A DNA stretch of 64,000 bases from Morinoia aosen (GCA_030386875.1 CM059575.1:46158859-46222858), one strand, 5' to 3'; shown: positions 19,387 to 30,500, counted from the first letter of the stretch. Numbers and translations are program-made. Notes: a model not told the origin generated them from the letters alone.

Positions 19387-19798
19387 TATAGATTTAGTAG
19401 TCCTACACTAGAGCACAGTATAGGTTTCACATAGACACAACACAGTAATAGTGCTGACCTAAATAGACAATGCCGTGACACATCACAAGTAAATAATTCA
19501 CTCACCTTTTAGATACCTTACAACTTAGATACTCAAATACCAGACATGTGGCCAGCGAGAGTAGAGCGGAGATAGCGTGAAATATATAGAAAAGAGTAGA
19601 ATAGAATTAGTAGTAGGTAGTTAGAGAATAACTTAGAGGTAGTACTTAGCCGTCCGGGATAATCTATATACACACTTGCAGTCAGCATGAACTTAAGCTG
19701 GCTAGCACCAATCGGAAACTGGCTGATGATCTTGCCGTCACGAGCGTTGCCATCTTTAGGTCTCTCTAACTAGAACTTACATTACTCGCTATATTACA
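19387..19798 (-). repeat. 5' LTR of Gypsy-1 (right copy, 412 bp)
   Basis: Nearly identical to the two blocks of the left LTR, differing at scattered positions and by a short deletion near 19692. Relatives: the solo LTR at 42302-42846 and a fragment at 55636-55848. Confidence 0.85.
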
Positions 19799-19950
19799 GT
19801 GTTGTCAGTTTATTGCTATGTTCATTACTTCGTTATAATAAAAAAAATCATAAATAGTACGCGTTCTCAGTTTATTTTTATGTTCATTGCTTTGGTATAA
19901 TAATAACGTTTCACAGACAGTAAGTGTTTTCGATTTATTTAACACCTCAC

Positions 19951-20373
19951 CTTTATAGTCTGCTGACGCTTCAGACAAATGATGATGGCCTCGCAGGTTT
20001 CAATAACCAACTTTCCAATCGCTTGCGGAGATCTTGCTGTCAGAAATTTCAAGTCTTCATAAGAATTTCCAGACGCCAGGTACCTGAGTGTGATGGACAA
20101 GCGTTCACTTGGTGATATGGATGGACGCATGGCAGTGTCTTCTTTCCTTATCAATGGCTCGACAAGGCCGAGTAACTCATCGAACGATAGCGCATCCATT
20201 CGAAGGAAGTTACGGAAGTCCTCTGGTTCGTTAAAACGTAATTCTTGAAGGAGGTTGATGTGTCCGTAGGTTTCGCGTTTTAAATACCAGTCTTTTGACC
20301 ATTTCCGACGTTTAGCAGGAGGTTTATCAGAATCCAATGCGAACACTAGTGCTACGGCCACTGATACATCCAT
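19951..20373 (-). CDS. Harbinger transposase, exon 1 (copy B, open)
   Basis: ATG at 20373-20371; the frame is open through 141 codons to the donor GTGAGG at 19950 (phase 0). The 10 nucleotides lost in copy A are present here (context MDALSFDELLG). It encodes the N-terminal DNA-binding half of the HARBI1-like transposase. Its exon 2, 11293-12096, has a nonsense codon and lies across the Gypsy-1 insertion, so no full protein is expected. Confidence 0.75.
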
Positions 20374-20394
20374 TTCGAAGATTTTGACGATACT

Positions 20395-20518
20395 GAATTT
20401 TGATGGAAAAAACGCCTAAACGTGTGTGGGCAATTAAGCATCAAATTTTGTATCAAAATTACGGATCAAATTTTTGATGCAAAATTTTGACGCTTTTTTT
20501 GAACGTGTATGGGCCCCT
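20395..20518 (-). repeat. Terminal inverted repeat, Harbinger B right end
   Basis: Mirror of 1543-1680 with the same block order (AAAATTCAGTATCG, TTTTTTCC, ATCAAAATTT repeats, GACGCTTTTTTTGAACGTG). It ends GGGCCCCT at 20518, next to TAA. Confidence 0.85.
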
Positions 20519-20689
20519 TAATTAGGCATGTGATGAGTTGGTGGAGAATGCTATATTTGTTTAAACAGACAAGCTTTTTATAAACATCCAAAAAATTATT
20601 TCATTCTTACTATGAGTCGGAATGTTGTAGAAGTGCGGCACAATGCAGTATAATGAAAACCGGAATTTGCACATATAGAAGTAGAAACA

Positions 20690-20790
20690 TATAAATACAT
20701 ATGTGTGTGTGTACATATATGCGTGAACATGTACATGTGCACACAGATAAATAGACATACATGTATGCGTGCCCACACATACACCTGGGA
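20690..20790. repeat. Alternating purine/pyrimidine simple repeat
   Basis: TGTGTG, ACATAT and GTACATG runs, degenerate. The ORFs across it are low-complexity artefacts. Confidence 0.6.
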
Positions 20791-20849
20791 TTCCTGGGAT
20801 GTAGTTCGGGCCTCACAGGCCCTGGCCATGCTGATGCACCGCCCTCCAG

Positions 20850-21115
20850 CGACGACTTGCCGCTACGTTTCTTTCACTCGCAGCTGCTCTACCTGCTGCC
20901 TGCCGGAGGCTGGTAGTACTGAGGAGTCGGAGGTCGATCCGGAACCGACGCCAGGAATTTATCCAATTTTGACATGAAGGCAGCCAGTTTCCCACGAGAC
21001 TCTCTCACTTCGATTGGGAGGCAGTTGAAAAGTCTTGGACCAATGACCGGAAATTACATTTCGTGGCGCGTCTTCACGCCCGGCTAAGGCCCTGCTGTTG
21101 AATGGCGGAACGACG
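20850..21115 (-). pseudogene. 3' fragment of a CR1/L2-like LINE
   Basis: Minus-strand frames encode VIGPRLFNCLPIEVRES..., then LDKFLASVPDRPPTPQYYQP, matching the order of motifs at the C-terminus of the LINE at 7968-10721 (GPRLFNCLPAELRE..., LDMFLRLIPDKPPLPHYYQ). At least one frameshift separates this from the upstream part (CVVPPFNSRALAGRED). No RT core is present. Confidence 0.7.
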
Positions 21116-21119
21116 CATA

Positions 21120-21290
21120 ACCTCCCTGTTAGATATTTTTGTAGGCGAGTCCCTGTTCGAGCGCTAATTGTTAAATATTTTTGTAAGCGAGTCCCTGTAA
21201 TTTGGGCGCCAATTGATAGGTATTTTGGGCGAGTCCATATTTGGACGCCAGTTGATAGCTGTTTTGGCGAGTCCTGTTCGGGCGTCACCC
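21120..21290. repeat. Degenerate ~42-bp tandem repeat
   Basis: About four units built around GCGAGTCCCTGTTCGGGCGC and AATTGATAGGTATTTT, diverging in length. It lies directly beside the LINE fragment. Confidence 0.6.
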
Positions 21291-21494
21291 TTTTTATAAC
21301 GTCCCTGTCTCAGGGGTTTCTGAGGGCCGTATTTCGTAGGCTTGTTATTTCTTAGGAATCTCCCTGGTACTTCAGGGATAAGAGAGAAGTCAGTTGCTGA
21401 CTGATTATTTATTAAGGCGAGGGTTTTTCAACAGTTCTTCTGTTCGGCCGATAACTTCCAATTTTCTTCAGGTTTCAGGTGGCTGCAGCTTAAG

Positions 21495-21602
21495 TAGCAA
21501 AATTTCGAGCTAAGCTAAAACAAGCTTTAAGCTGATTTCAAGCTTCGAATTTGAGCTGAGCTAAACAAGCTTCGAATTTGAGCGGAGCTAAAACAAGCTA
21601 AC
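21495..21602. repeat. Short tandem repeat, AAGCTTCGAATTTGAGC type
   Basis: Two to three units of about 36 bp containing AAGCTTCGAATTTGAGC and GAGCTAAAACAAGCT. No gene between 21290 and 21900. Confidence 0.5.
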
Positions 21603-21904
21603 GAAAATTTGAAGTTCGTGATGGAAGTATGTTTCGCAAGTATCTGTGATACGCGAGTTCCATTATTTGGGGGAAGATTTATTTTCCCTCCTGTTAAATT
21701 ACAAAGACACTAGTCGACATACCTTGGAGATGGCCTAACACGCCCTTATTGAGAAGACATTACTGCAAGTCATGTCGAGAATATTAAGCCAGATGCCGAC
21801 TGGGCTTTTTAGTATAGAATTTAAATAATGGCACGTATATACATCAGATAGCTTATTAAGAATACTTAAGACTATTTCTTAAACTATAACATAAAAAAAC
21901 TTAT

Positions 21905-22110
21905 TGTAAAACAGGACAGAATACGTTTTGTCCTTTTCCTTCTGACGGGGCTGCATCCGGTTCTGGTTGGTTGAGAGTACGGGATAAGAAGTCGACGAGA
22001 TGGTTCTCATCTCCGGGGATATGTTCCGATTTAAATTGGAAAGAGGCGGAAGCATAAAGCCTATCGCTTAAGTTGTAGGTTTAGTTTATCAGCTTGTTGC
22101 AATATATAAG
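21905..22110 (-). pseudogene. Ty3/Gypsy RNase H fragment
   Basis: Minus strand reads FKSEHIPGDENHLVDFLSR, the motif that closes the RNase H domain in many Ty3/Gypsy pols, and then a short tail to TAA at 21905. Upstream RPLTSYILQQADKLNLQL resembles the D-x-RPL region of the same domain but in a shifted frame. The fragment borders the minisatellite at 22105-22320. Confidence 0.6.
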
Positions 22111-22320
22111 AGGTCAATGGTCGCCATTGTTGATCGTTGATCTTGGTCGCCAATTTTGATCGCTGATCTGGTCGCCATTGTTGATTGCTGATCTGGTCGC
22201 CATTGTTGATCGCTTTTGTCGAGCGATGATCTGGTCGCCATTGTCGATCGATGATCTGGTCGCCATTGTTGATCGCTGATCTGATCGCCATTGTTGATCT
22301 CTGATCTGGTCGAGATGACG
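22105..22320. repeat. ~26-27-bp minisatellite (GGTCGCCATTGTTGATCGCT)
   Basis: About eight units of GATCTGGTCGCCATTGTTGATC type with small variations, including one expanded unit (CGCTTTTGTCGAGCGATGATC). The ORFs across it (repeating NGDQI.DQ.WRP) are products of the repeat. Confidence 0.8.
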
Positions 22321-22479
22321 AGCTCGGAAAGCAGCCGTCCTCTTCCGGCAGCAGCTGCTGGTTGGAGGCCAGGGAGTCCTGCAGCCGACCGTAGATGCTG
22401 GTGGCCATGGACGCCAAGGTCTTTTTAGGTGTAGGCCTTTATCGCGCATGCCAGACTTTAGTGTCTTACAATCCACTTC

Positions 22480-22914
22480 TTATTTCTCCATTTCTTCCTT
22501 GGTTGGCTAAAGCACCTTCCTATACAGCGGATACTCCTTGTCAGTGCTGATGTGGCCATTTTGGAGGGTCTTTCGATAGAGAAATTCTCTGTGAGGCTTG
22601 GACGTAATGAATTCGCCTTCTTTCTAAATTTCTTTGATTTTTTTATCAGCCTTTTTAAAGAGCTGTTTTAAAATAGCACAGTTTTGCTGTAGTTCAATGA
22701 ACTCTTCCTTGTTGGTTTGCGGCTGTTTTGGTTCTTCAGATTTCTGATTTTCTTCTCTCTTTGCGCTCGCTCTTGTAGTGACATGAAAGGTTTCAATTAT
22801 GATAGGAGGCGTAGGTTCTTCTTCAAAGAATGTAGTTCCTGGCACACGTCCTAGGATTACTGCGGTTGAAAGGTTATGTGGTGGTCTCATCAAGCTCTGC
22901 GCCAGCACCACCAC
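22480..22914 (-). pseudogene. Possible Ty3/Gypsy RNase H-integrase linker fragment
   Basis: Minus strand contains TTRASAKREENQ..., then FITSKPHREFLYRKTLQNG, resembling the linker between RNase H and integrase in some Ty3/Gypsy pols (TTRAQAK ... LYRK). It lies upstream of the RNase H fragment on this strand, the reverse of normal order, so the pieces are rearranged or from two copies. Several stops. Low certainty. Confidence 0.4.
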
Positions 22915-23470
22915 ACAAGCTTGGAAGCGTTACCTCGCACGCCACCTCACAGCCTCGAAGCGCCCGTACTAAACAACCAATCAGCGCTCAAGTTTGGCGC
23001 TGGAGTGCCGGACCGAGCCTCTACAAGCTGCCTGCCTCGAACAACCAGGCAAGATTCAAAGAAACCTCCGTAAGTTTAGCACAACCCTGGACGGCAACAA
23101 CCCGCCACTCAGCCTCGACAAATCAGAGAGCTAGCTTGGCCCAGTGAGGCTGCAGCCAGCCCTATACAGTTCGCTCGCAGAGGCCCTGATATTGTTCCCT
23201 CGTGAATGCGCCGTGAACGGTACTGACTTCTTTCTGTTTGCGAGAAGAGTAATATAACCAATACTTTCTATAGCCCGTTATTTTTCGATTCTTATCTATT
23301 CGTAAGCTTTGAAAGACAATTTGGTCAAAAGAATGGAGTGTGGTTGTTGACCACCGGCCCCCGGGACATCCGCTCCGGGCCAGAGGTGAGAACTTTTTCC
23401 CAACTATTGCCTTTTTCATATTTTCTTTATGATTTTTAATTTCGGTGATTTTGTACATACTTGTCGCATT
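22915..23470. other. No recognisable feature
   Basis: Moderate GC at 22920-23160, then AT-rich. The short ORFs have no recognisable domain. Confidence 0.4.
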
Positions 23471-23474
23471 TAAA

Positions 23475-23570
23475 TGTATTGATATTGTATAGTTTACTGT
23501 ATTGATATTGTATAGTTTAATGTATTAGTATTGTATAGTTTATTATATTTAACGTTGTATAGTTCACAGT
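23475..23570. repeat. ~24-bp tandem repeat (TGTATTGATATTGTATAGTT)
   Basis: Three to four units, the later ones diverged (TGTATTAGTATTGTATAGTT, TTTAACGTTGTATAGTT). Lies just before the Jockey-like LINE. Confidence 0.7.
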
Positions 23571-23749
23571 GAATTAGTTATTCTGGAATTCGTCAGTTAG
23601 TTAATGAATATCTCACTCAGTAGAATCGTTGCTTAGGTGTGTCTTTAATTTAGTTTTCTGATTGTGTTGGTTGTGAATTGCACATATTATATTCTAATGC
23701 TGTTTATTTGAATTGTAAACATAGTAGAGTAGGGCTAGGCTTTTTCCCA

Positions 23750-24960
23750 CATGCCCCCCCCCCCCCCCCAGATCGGAGAAGGGAAGCTGGTGCTGGACAG
23801 GGAGGCTCGGGTTACCTCCCCCCCAGAGCCCCTCTTCTTCCAAACCCTCGTTCAGCTTCTAAAACTAGGAATACAATTCCGGAGTCCTTCCCCTTAAGCC
23901 CTAGCAACCTTCCGCTTACGCTGCCCATACCACCAATCCCCAACAATGCCGCAACCAGTACCAGTACAACCAGTACTACTGCCGTACCAGTACCAGTACA
24001 ACTCAAACTTATCGATAATACAAAATCAGAGGACAAAACAAAATTTTTCGAAACAACCTTTAAAGACTTCAATGCTCCTCTTATTCGACTGACTCCAACC
24101 AAAACCGGTTTCTATGTAGTTACAGATGATGCCACTTCAGTTGATAAACTAACCTCTATCAAAGCAATCAACGCATTCCAAAGACTGAATATCATTCCAG
24201 CTATTCCCCCGGACCTATGGGCTAAAAGATCCATTTTTGCTAGACAAATCGACAGGAAAATAAGTTCAAGACCTGCACACGAAATCAAAGCAGAAATCCA
24301 ACGGCAAAGTTCATGGCTATCAGTAACAGAAATAGTTAAAATAAAACAATACACGCATCTAATCAAACTAATAACTTCTGACACCACTACTGCACAAAGG
24401 ATCCTCCGAGACGGGTTTTACATGTATCACACAAAAATGATACCCTATCAATGTGAACAAGATAAATACACACACATCCTCATCTGTCATAAATGCTATA
24501 AATAAGAAGACCATCCAACAAACAAATGCACCCAACCAACACAACACTGCTCAGAGTGCTCCTCTCAAGAACATACTTACCATCAATGCACAAGCACACA
24601 AGCAATGCCTTAATTGTAATGGACCACATAGAACACTAGCATCAAGTTGCCCGTATAGAAAAAATGTAATTAAACAAAAAGTCGAAAATGAAAAACAAGA
24701 GCATCATCAACAAATTCAAAACACCTATGTAGAAATTGCGAAGCACGCAATACTACAAACAAACCCCCCAGAACACACCCTCACACTAATTACACAATCA
24801 CATATTAAACTCACAGCACTCATCTTAGAAGCACATATAGCAGCACTCAATAGAACCCAAAAATTTGGTTACCTTCTATCGCAATCCCTAAAACTGAATT
24901 TCAATATTGATACCACTTTCTCAGATCGTGACTCAGCCGCAATTTTAAATTTCTATTAGA
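23750..24960 (+). pseudogene. Jockey-like ORF1 (gag-like, zinc knuckles)
   Basis: A proline-rich start with a C14-19 tract at 23754-23770 is followed by an RRM-like region (KFFETTFKDFNAPLIRLTPT) and a conserved helical part (SSWLSVTEIVKIKQYTHL). Knuckle-like cysteines occur in successive frames: CHKC before the stop at 24503-24505, CSEC...C, then CLNCNGPHRTLASSC at about 24605 in the 24453 frame. ORF1 proteins of this type bind LINE RNA. At least two frameshifts or stops break it. Confidence 0.65.
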
Positions 24961-25413
24961 AATCAGAAACAACCCCACAGGAGATGGAAACAGAACAGGA
25001 AAAAACGGTAGATGTCTTTCTAGAATGTAAGCAGGAACATATGGAGGAAACCACGGACACAAAAGCGAGAACAAAGCGCAGGATAAGTGATGACATGGGA
25101 AATTCAAGCATACTACTAGACAACAAACACAACTTTCATATAAAACTATACAGAAATTTCATCGATAACTCACCAATCCCAGAAAATCCTCGACAAAATG
25201 GTACATTCAGGAACTCAACAGAAAAGAAAATGACAAAGGATTAAAATTTACAGTTCAAGACATGAGATCGCAAACATTACTGGAATTCATAAGAAACAAC
25301 AGGGTCCAATTTACAAGACCTAAAATAAACATCATTCCACACGAAGACTTCATAAGCCTTCCAAGACACCAATCAATAACAGCAGCCACCAAAAAAAAAT
25401 TAATTGCGCAAAA

Positions 25414-25902
25414 ATGACTCATAAGAAAATAACAATAATACAACACAACGTACAATCTTGGAACACCAATAGAATCACTCTATACAACATATATAACACG
25501 CTAGACCCAGACATAATACTCATCAATAGTCACTGCCTCATAAACAACCAGCCCCTCAAGATCTTCAATTACAATACATTTTATTCAAATAAGTTAAACG
25601 AAAATCACGCTGGCACCGCAATAGCACTCAAGAAAAGCATTTCGTACAGACTTCACGATAATTTTCATACAGATATGATAGCAGTAACAATAGATACGCT
25701 TCAGGGACCAATCACTATCGGTACTACATATACACCCCCAAGAACAGACTACCTACATTTCATAGACTTTCACACGCTTTTCAATATACCGCACCCAACC
25801 TATTTTCTAGAGGACATAAACGCAGCACACAGGATAACAGGACACTCACATAGGAACAATAGAGGAAACCATCTTTACTACCTAATTTCGAAACAAAAAT
25901 GA
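25414..25902 (+). pseudogene. Jockey-like ORF2, endonuclease domain
   Basis: Begins QHNVQSWNTNRITL, the N-terminal strand of APE-type LINE endonucleases, and keeps AGTAIALKKSI and TYTPPRTDYLHF. The catalytic motifs are damaged: the expected ETWL reads NSHCL and GDFNAHH reads EDINAAH. An inactive endonuclease relic; the frame stops at 25902. Confidence 0.7.
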
Positions 25903-26246
25903 ACTCACATTGGACCCTTTTTCCCCACCCTTATAACTCACAATAGCACCACCTCACCCGACGTAGTTCAACAAAATAAGCATGCATTTCATAATATTTT
26001 CTCGAAGCCCGGCCCCATCACACCATCGGATCACAGTCCAATAATCGCTACCATCTCAGCTACCCAATACAAATTCCCATTAAACCACGAAGACATTTTC
26101 ATCAATCAAATTGGAAACTATACAAACAGATAATATCACGTGTCCCACCCCCTTCACAACCAGATCCAACTATAAACGAAATAAACGAATACCTAGACAC
26201 ATGGACCAAACACGTACAGTATGCCACAAATACAGCAGCCCCACTC

Positions 26247-26760
26247 ATGACTCGTAGAATAATCCCGGGGATCAAACAAACTCAAGAAAGTTTGACACTA
26301 CAAGCACTATACCAAGAGACAACCCAGTATATTTCCATATATGGACCATCTACAGATTTGAAAAGACGTCTGAATACAATAAGAATCCGACTACAAGATA
26401 TATATAAAGGTAAATATCAGCAAACTTGGGAGGATCTAATTCATAGTCTTGAACTGCAGGAGGATCAGAAAATGTTCTGGTCCTTGCAAGAGGATGATGG
26501 GCAACAACACCAAACTACAAATACCATACATAGAACATAATAAAAAACAGTTACATACTCCTCAAGAAAAAGAACCTATCTTCAGAGAACACTTGAAAAA
26601 ATATTTACAGAACAGGGCTAACCAAACTTCGACAGAAAACACATTGCAATAATACATGAACAAATGAACAACATAGCAAATACGATAAAACCATACCGAA
26701 CTGGAAATATCAACAGACTGGACTGTCGAAAATTGTTCGACATTTCTAATAATTAAATAA
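26247..26760 (+). pseudogene. Jockey-like ORF2, endonuclease-RT linker
   Basis: Fragments such as LKRRLNTIRIRLQDIYKGKYQQTWEDLI match in style the basic linker between endonuclease and RT in Jockey-type ORF2. Frameshift at about 26460-26530; it ends in an AT-rich stretch before the LTR-like insert. Confidence 0.5.
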
Positions 26761-26816
26761 TATGTAAAAAAATGAATTAATAAACAAATAAATTAAAATA
26801 AATAAAATAAACTTGA

Positions 26817-29044
26817 ATATAAACAAAGAATACTGAAATCAAAGTTGAAGGTATTACCTTTATTTTCTCTCGTCTCTAATTTAATTTGAACCTTTATTCC
26901 CTAAGTGAGGTGACCTCGGGTTGGGCTGCGGCTCGACCTGGAGATTCTTTTGGATTCTTTCCGTTCCCAGCGAGGGATTCTTTCCGTTCCCCGTAGAGCT
27001 TGTTCCAGACGAGCTGGCGCTCCTTGCTCGTGGTTGTGCTCCGAACCAACTTCGGCGACGTCGGGTAACGTAATTTCACCATGGTGGGGTTTACCAATGT
27101 GTCACCTCTGTGCTTCAATCGTTTAGTTGACTGCTGTCTGCGTCTTGATCAAAGTTACCGTATTACGTGGCGCAGTTTCTTCTGGCAACCTTAACTTCCT
27201 GTGCTTCATTCTTTCTATCTTTTGAGTTCCAGTAATTAGCGTTTCTTTCAATTTTGTGGTGTTGTGCTCTATGCGGTACTCAGTTTTCATCTTGGTGTAC
27301 TCCATCGATCAAAGTAAATCAAATGAACTCGAATGAGTTCAAATCAAATACAGTGGATTCGTATTCAAATCAAAGTCAATCAAATGAATGCGAATTCACT
27401 CAATCAAATTTATAAGTGCCTAGCTCTACTAAAAGTGGAGGTTGACCGTGACCTTCTCATCAGAGCGCAGCACTGATCAAAGTCTTCTCTAATTTCTATC
27501 GAATGTATCTCGAACTATTCTTTTCTTTTCTAAGATGGAGTGCGCTTCCTCTCGCTATATTTCCCTCGAAGTACTTTTCTTATGCCTGAACGTATTCCTC
27601 TGAAGACTACCATTCTTTAGGTGAGTTAGTCGATTAATTCTAAAAATTAAAGTGTTAATCCTTCGAATATCGCATATCGTATATCACATATTGAATTCTT
27701 GCGCCCTCTTTTCCGCGCTCTAAACTGTCATTCTGATCACGAGCAGTATCAACGTCCTGAGACTATTGTTCAGTTCTCTCGCTTCAGGTCAGCTACTTCT
27801 CGGAAAGCCCTTAGCTTCTTGTAGGTGGGTTAGTTGTAATGTTCAGTGAACTATTGAACTAACTATTGAACTAACTATTTGTTCGTACTTTCTCGTTTCT
27901 TTTCTTCCTGTTATCTAACTGTGCCTTTACTAGTGCAGTCTTAACGTCGCAACGGGTTCTGTTCCGATTCTATCTAGCGTCGGTTTGAGGCGTCTAACTT
28001 GGAGAGACACCCGTTTCCCATCGGTGGGTTAATGTTCAAAATATACCCTGAATTTATTTGATCCTATTTTAGTTTGTCATTTTCGTTCATTTCAAAGTTT
28101 CACTGTTTGCTTTTGTCTTGCAGCATTGGTATAGCCGACCCCTGCTACCGCGTTGGGTTCTTGCCACGAATTTCGTTGAAGCAGCGTTCACTTCGAAGCG
28201 CGCGCTGCTTTCGTTGATCTCACTGACAGAAGGAGCAGGGCTTGAAGTCGTCATGCACCCTGGAATGACTCGGGAACGGGATCGGAAGATCTCTTGTCGC
28301 TCTCCACATTAATTTTCGTTGAACACGGTTATCACGCTACACTGTTTTCTGGGTTCCTGGCAGACTTCGGTCTGTTTTAAATGTAACGTTCTCTTTAGTT
28401 CAAGGAACCTAGCACTTTTTGTTTGTGGAGAGAGACAGTAAAACTTGTTGAAGGAAACTTTAAATTTTAAACTCTTTCAACTCCAAATTTAACTTAGGCT
28501 TTGCTGCCGTTCGAAATACTCTTCAACTTCAAATTTAACCCTGGCTCTTGCCGTTCGAAATAAAACCTTTTAATTTCAAATTTAACCCTGGCTCTTGCCG
28601 TTCGAAATAAAACCTTTTAACTTCAAATTTAACTCAGGCTGTGTTGCCGATCGAAATAATCTTCTAAATTTTAAACTTTACTCAGGCTGTGGCCTATCTA
28701 AATAAAGTCTCGAACTTTAACTTCAACTCAGGCTGTGGACAATCGAAATAACCTCTTTTACATCCATATTTAACTCTTATAGCGTGAAAATTCTCGCTAT
28801 TTAATCTTGGTAAAACTAGCTTTGTTGGGCTTCTGCCTGTTCGTATTCGCCGACCGTAGGCTGCATCTGACCGAGTGCGTCCTGTTTAGCGGGTATTTCT
28901 GATGTTCACCTACATATTATTATAATATGCGTGAATGAATATTTAAATTTGTATTTCTCCTTATTTTCCTTCCTGAAAGGTTAGAGATTAAGTTCAGGCA
29001 TTGAAAAGTCTGGATAGGACCCCATACATTTCCCCCCTATTACA
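26817..29044 (-). mobile_element. LTR-like insertion (2,228 bp) in the Jockey-like LINE
   Basis: On the minus strand it starts TGTAATAGGGGGGAAATG. The right flank CTTGAAGAG continues the LINE frame (LEELL.ALRPFKQKAPG). CTTGA occurs on both sides (26812-26816 and 29045-29049). No RT, gag or transposase is visible inside, so a large solo LTR or a non-autonomous element is the simplest reading. It holds a tandem repeat at 28430-28750. Confidence 0.55.
28430..28750. repeat. ~57-bp tandem repeat inside the LTR-like insert
   Basis: About six units containing AACTTCAAATTTAAC, then CAGGCT(C)TTGCCG and TTCGAAATAA. Two adjacent units near 28530-28620 are almost identical. Confidence 0.75.
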
Positions 29045-29045
29045 C

Positions 29046-29844
29046 TTGAAGAGTTATTATAGGCGCTGCGACCGTTCAAACAGAAAGCACCAGGGATAGC
29101 GGAAATAACTACTTTACAACTTAAAAACCTACTGAAAAATATGATCCACTTTCTGATTTACATTTTCAATGTGTCCATATCAGCTGGTTACTTCTCGGAC
29201 AATCTATAACATGCCATAATGATTTTCCTACCAAAATCAGTCCAAAATTACAGACCAATTTCCCTCCTGGATGTACATGGCAAACTACTAGATAAAATTT
29301 CAAATATTAGGCTGACAAATTTCCTCACAATTCATAATCATCTCAAAAGCAGACAACACGGATTCAGATGCAATAGAGGAACACACACAGCTTTATCAAC
29401 CCTGCATGAAACAATTTCCATCAAATTAGCACAGAAATTTACAATAGACATTTGCTTAAGAGATGTTAAGAAAGCATTCGACAAGGTATGGCATTCTGGT
29501 CTCATCTTCAAATTATCACGAATTAATCTTCACCCTATATTCCTCCGGACTCTGAACAATTACCTCAATGGCAGAATAGCTTCAATAAGAATATTAAATT
29601 ATATAGGGCCGCGATTCAAACTGTGCACAGGTGTACCCCAAGCCAAGAAGGATTCTTGTCCCCTACACTCTTCAGCTTCTATATTCACGATTTACCACCG
29701 CCACTACCTAAAACAGATTACAAATGTTTTCCAGATGACATCACCCAGATAACAGCCGGAAAATTTTCACCAAGATACGCAACAGCCAACACCAAAAAAG
29801 CAATAGAACAAATAAATTCGTTCGAAAGGAAATGGAAAATATAA
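29046..29844 (+). pseudogene. Jockey-like ORF2, reverse transcriptase core
   Basis: RT motifs in order: KAPG at about 29085, NYRPISLLDVHGKLLDK (29250), QHGFRCNRGTHTAL (29356), KKAFDKVWHSGLIFKL (29466), TGVPQ (29628). The active site reads FPDD instead of F/YADD, in a shifted frame near 29728. It lacks an acidic residue in block A (RDVKKAFD is kept but with altered context). Inactive. Confidence 0.7.
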
Positions 29845-30500
29845 GCCAACAGTAGAAAATTTTCCATAATCCCCATAAATTGAAGAAAAACGTTTGAAGT
29901 CCCTTTAAACAACAAAACAATACCGTACACAAATAAAGGGAAAGTCCTGGTTTTGAACATAAACACACATGGCATATCATCACAAGCCTCCATTAGACAA
30001 CCAATAGCCTACAAAAATCTAGATAAAATTTACCGTTTTACTCACTTATCTACAAAAACCAAACTGAAATTATATATGGCCTTTGTACGATCAGCATTAA
30101 TATACCCTGTCATACCCCTACACACAACATCGGCATCAGCAATATCCAAATTACAAAAAATTCAAAACAAGGACTTAGATTTATCACCGGCACAAGTTTA
30201 ATAGATGCAGTACGATCCAAATGCCTGCACAACCAACTAAATGCCCCTCCCATCAACATACTGTTACATGAACATGCAAACAAGGTCTGGCACAACATGC
30301 AACAATTTGATCCTAACCTGCGTACAAACTAAAGTTTTCCTCCGGAGCTCATCCCCAAATAACATTCCAGATTCAAAGCTCTAGACTTCTTGCAATGGCC
30401 CCCCTCCCCCTGCAAAATTTACATGAACCAACAACTTTGCCAGGCACACCTAATAAGAAAACTCCTAGACTTTTTAGGAACACGTGGGGGAAGACCAAAA
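29845..30500 (+). pseudogene. Jockey-like ORF2, C-terminal part
   Basis: Contains LDKIYRFTHLSTKTKLKLYMAFVRSALIYPV, the post-RT 'thumb' pattern of LINE ORF2 (KL.LY..FVRS.L.Y). Followed by short fragments in several frames to about 30500. Confidence 0.55.

Larger units (their letters stand above)
13191..19798 (-). mobile_element. Ty3/Gypsy LTR retrotransposon, Gypsy-1 (minus strand)
   Basis: Two LTRs flank one gag-pol frame read on the minus strand, with GTGT at both edges (13187-13190 and 19799-19802) as a 4-bp target duplication. The edges agree with the uninterrupted Harbinger copy A near 2245. A primer-binding-like TGGCGACGAGG follows the 5' LTR (19382 downward), and a polypurine tract precedes the 3' LTR (15081-15067). 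The element is complete in layout but has six in-frame stops. Confidence 0.85.
1543..20518. mobile_element. Composite of two opposed PIF/Harbinger elements with later nested insertions
   Basis: Element A (transposase end at left) and element B (transposase end at right) meet at their MADF-gene ends. The outer termini read AGGGGCCC (1543) and its complement (ending 20518). Both are directly flanked by TAA (1540-1542 and 20519-20521), the size and sequence type of a Harbinger target duplication. The junction between the two copies is a single TTA at 7441-7443. The element seen in A can be followed base for base in reverse in B, except at B's LINE and Gypsy insertions and A's solo LTR. That the pair moved as one unit is inference from the matching outer TAA. 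Confidence 0.7.
7444..20518 (-). mobile_element. PIF/Harbinger DNA transposon, copy B (with nested insertions)
   Basis: Opposite in orientation to copy A. The left end keeps only AGGGGCCCATAC (7444-7455) before jumping into mid-exon 1 of the MADF gene, so several hundred bases including the MADF start are deleted. The junction shares a few bases with the internal site (microhomology AC/ACAAAAGT). The right end is a full inverted repeat at 20395-20518. It was later split by a LINE at 7936-10799 and a Gypsy element at 13191-19798. Transposase exon 1 is open, but exon 2 has a nonsense codon. Confidence 0.85.

Noticed and set aside
20561-20829. Cys/His/Thr-rich ORFs
   Set aside because: Products of the TGTG/ACAT simple repeat.
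22061-22476. ORFs rich in NGDQISDQ on the minus strand
   Set aside because: They are translations of the 26-27-bp minisatellite and not a conserved protein.
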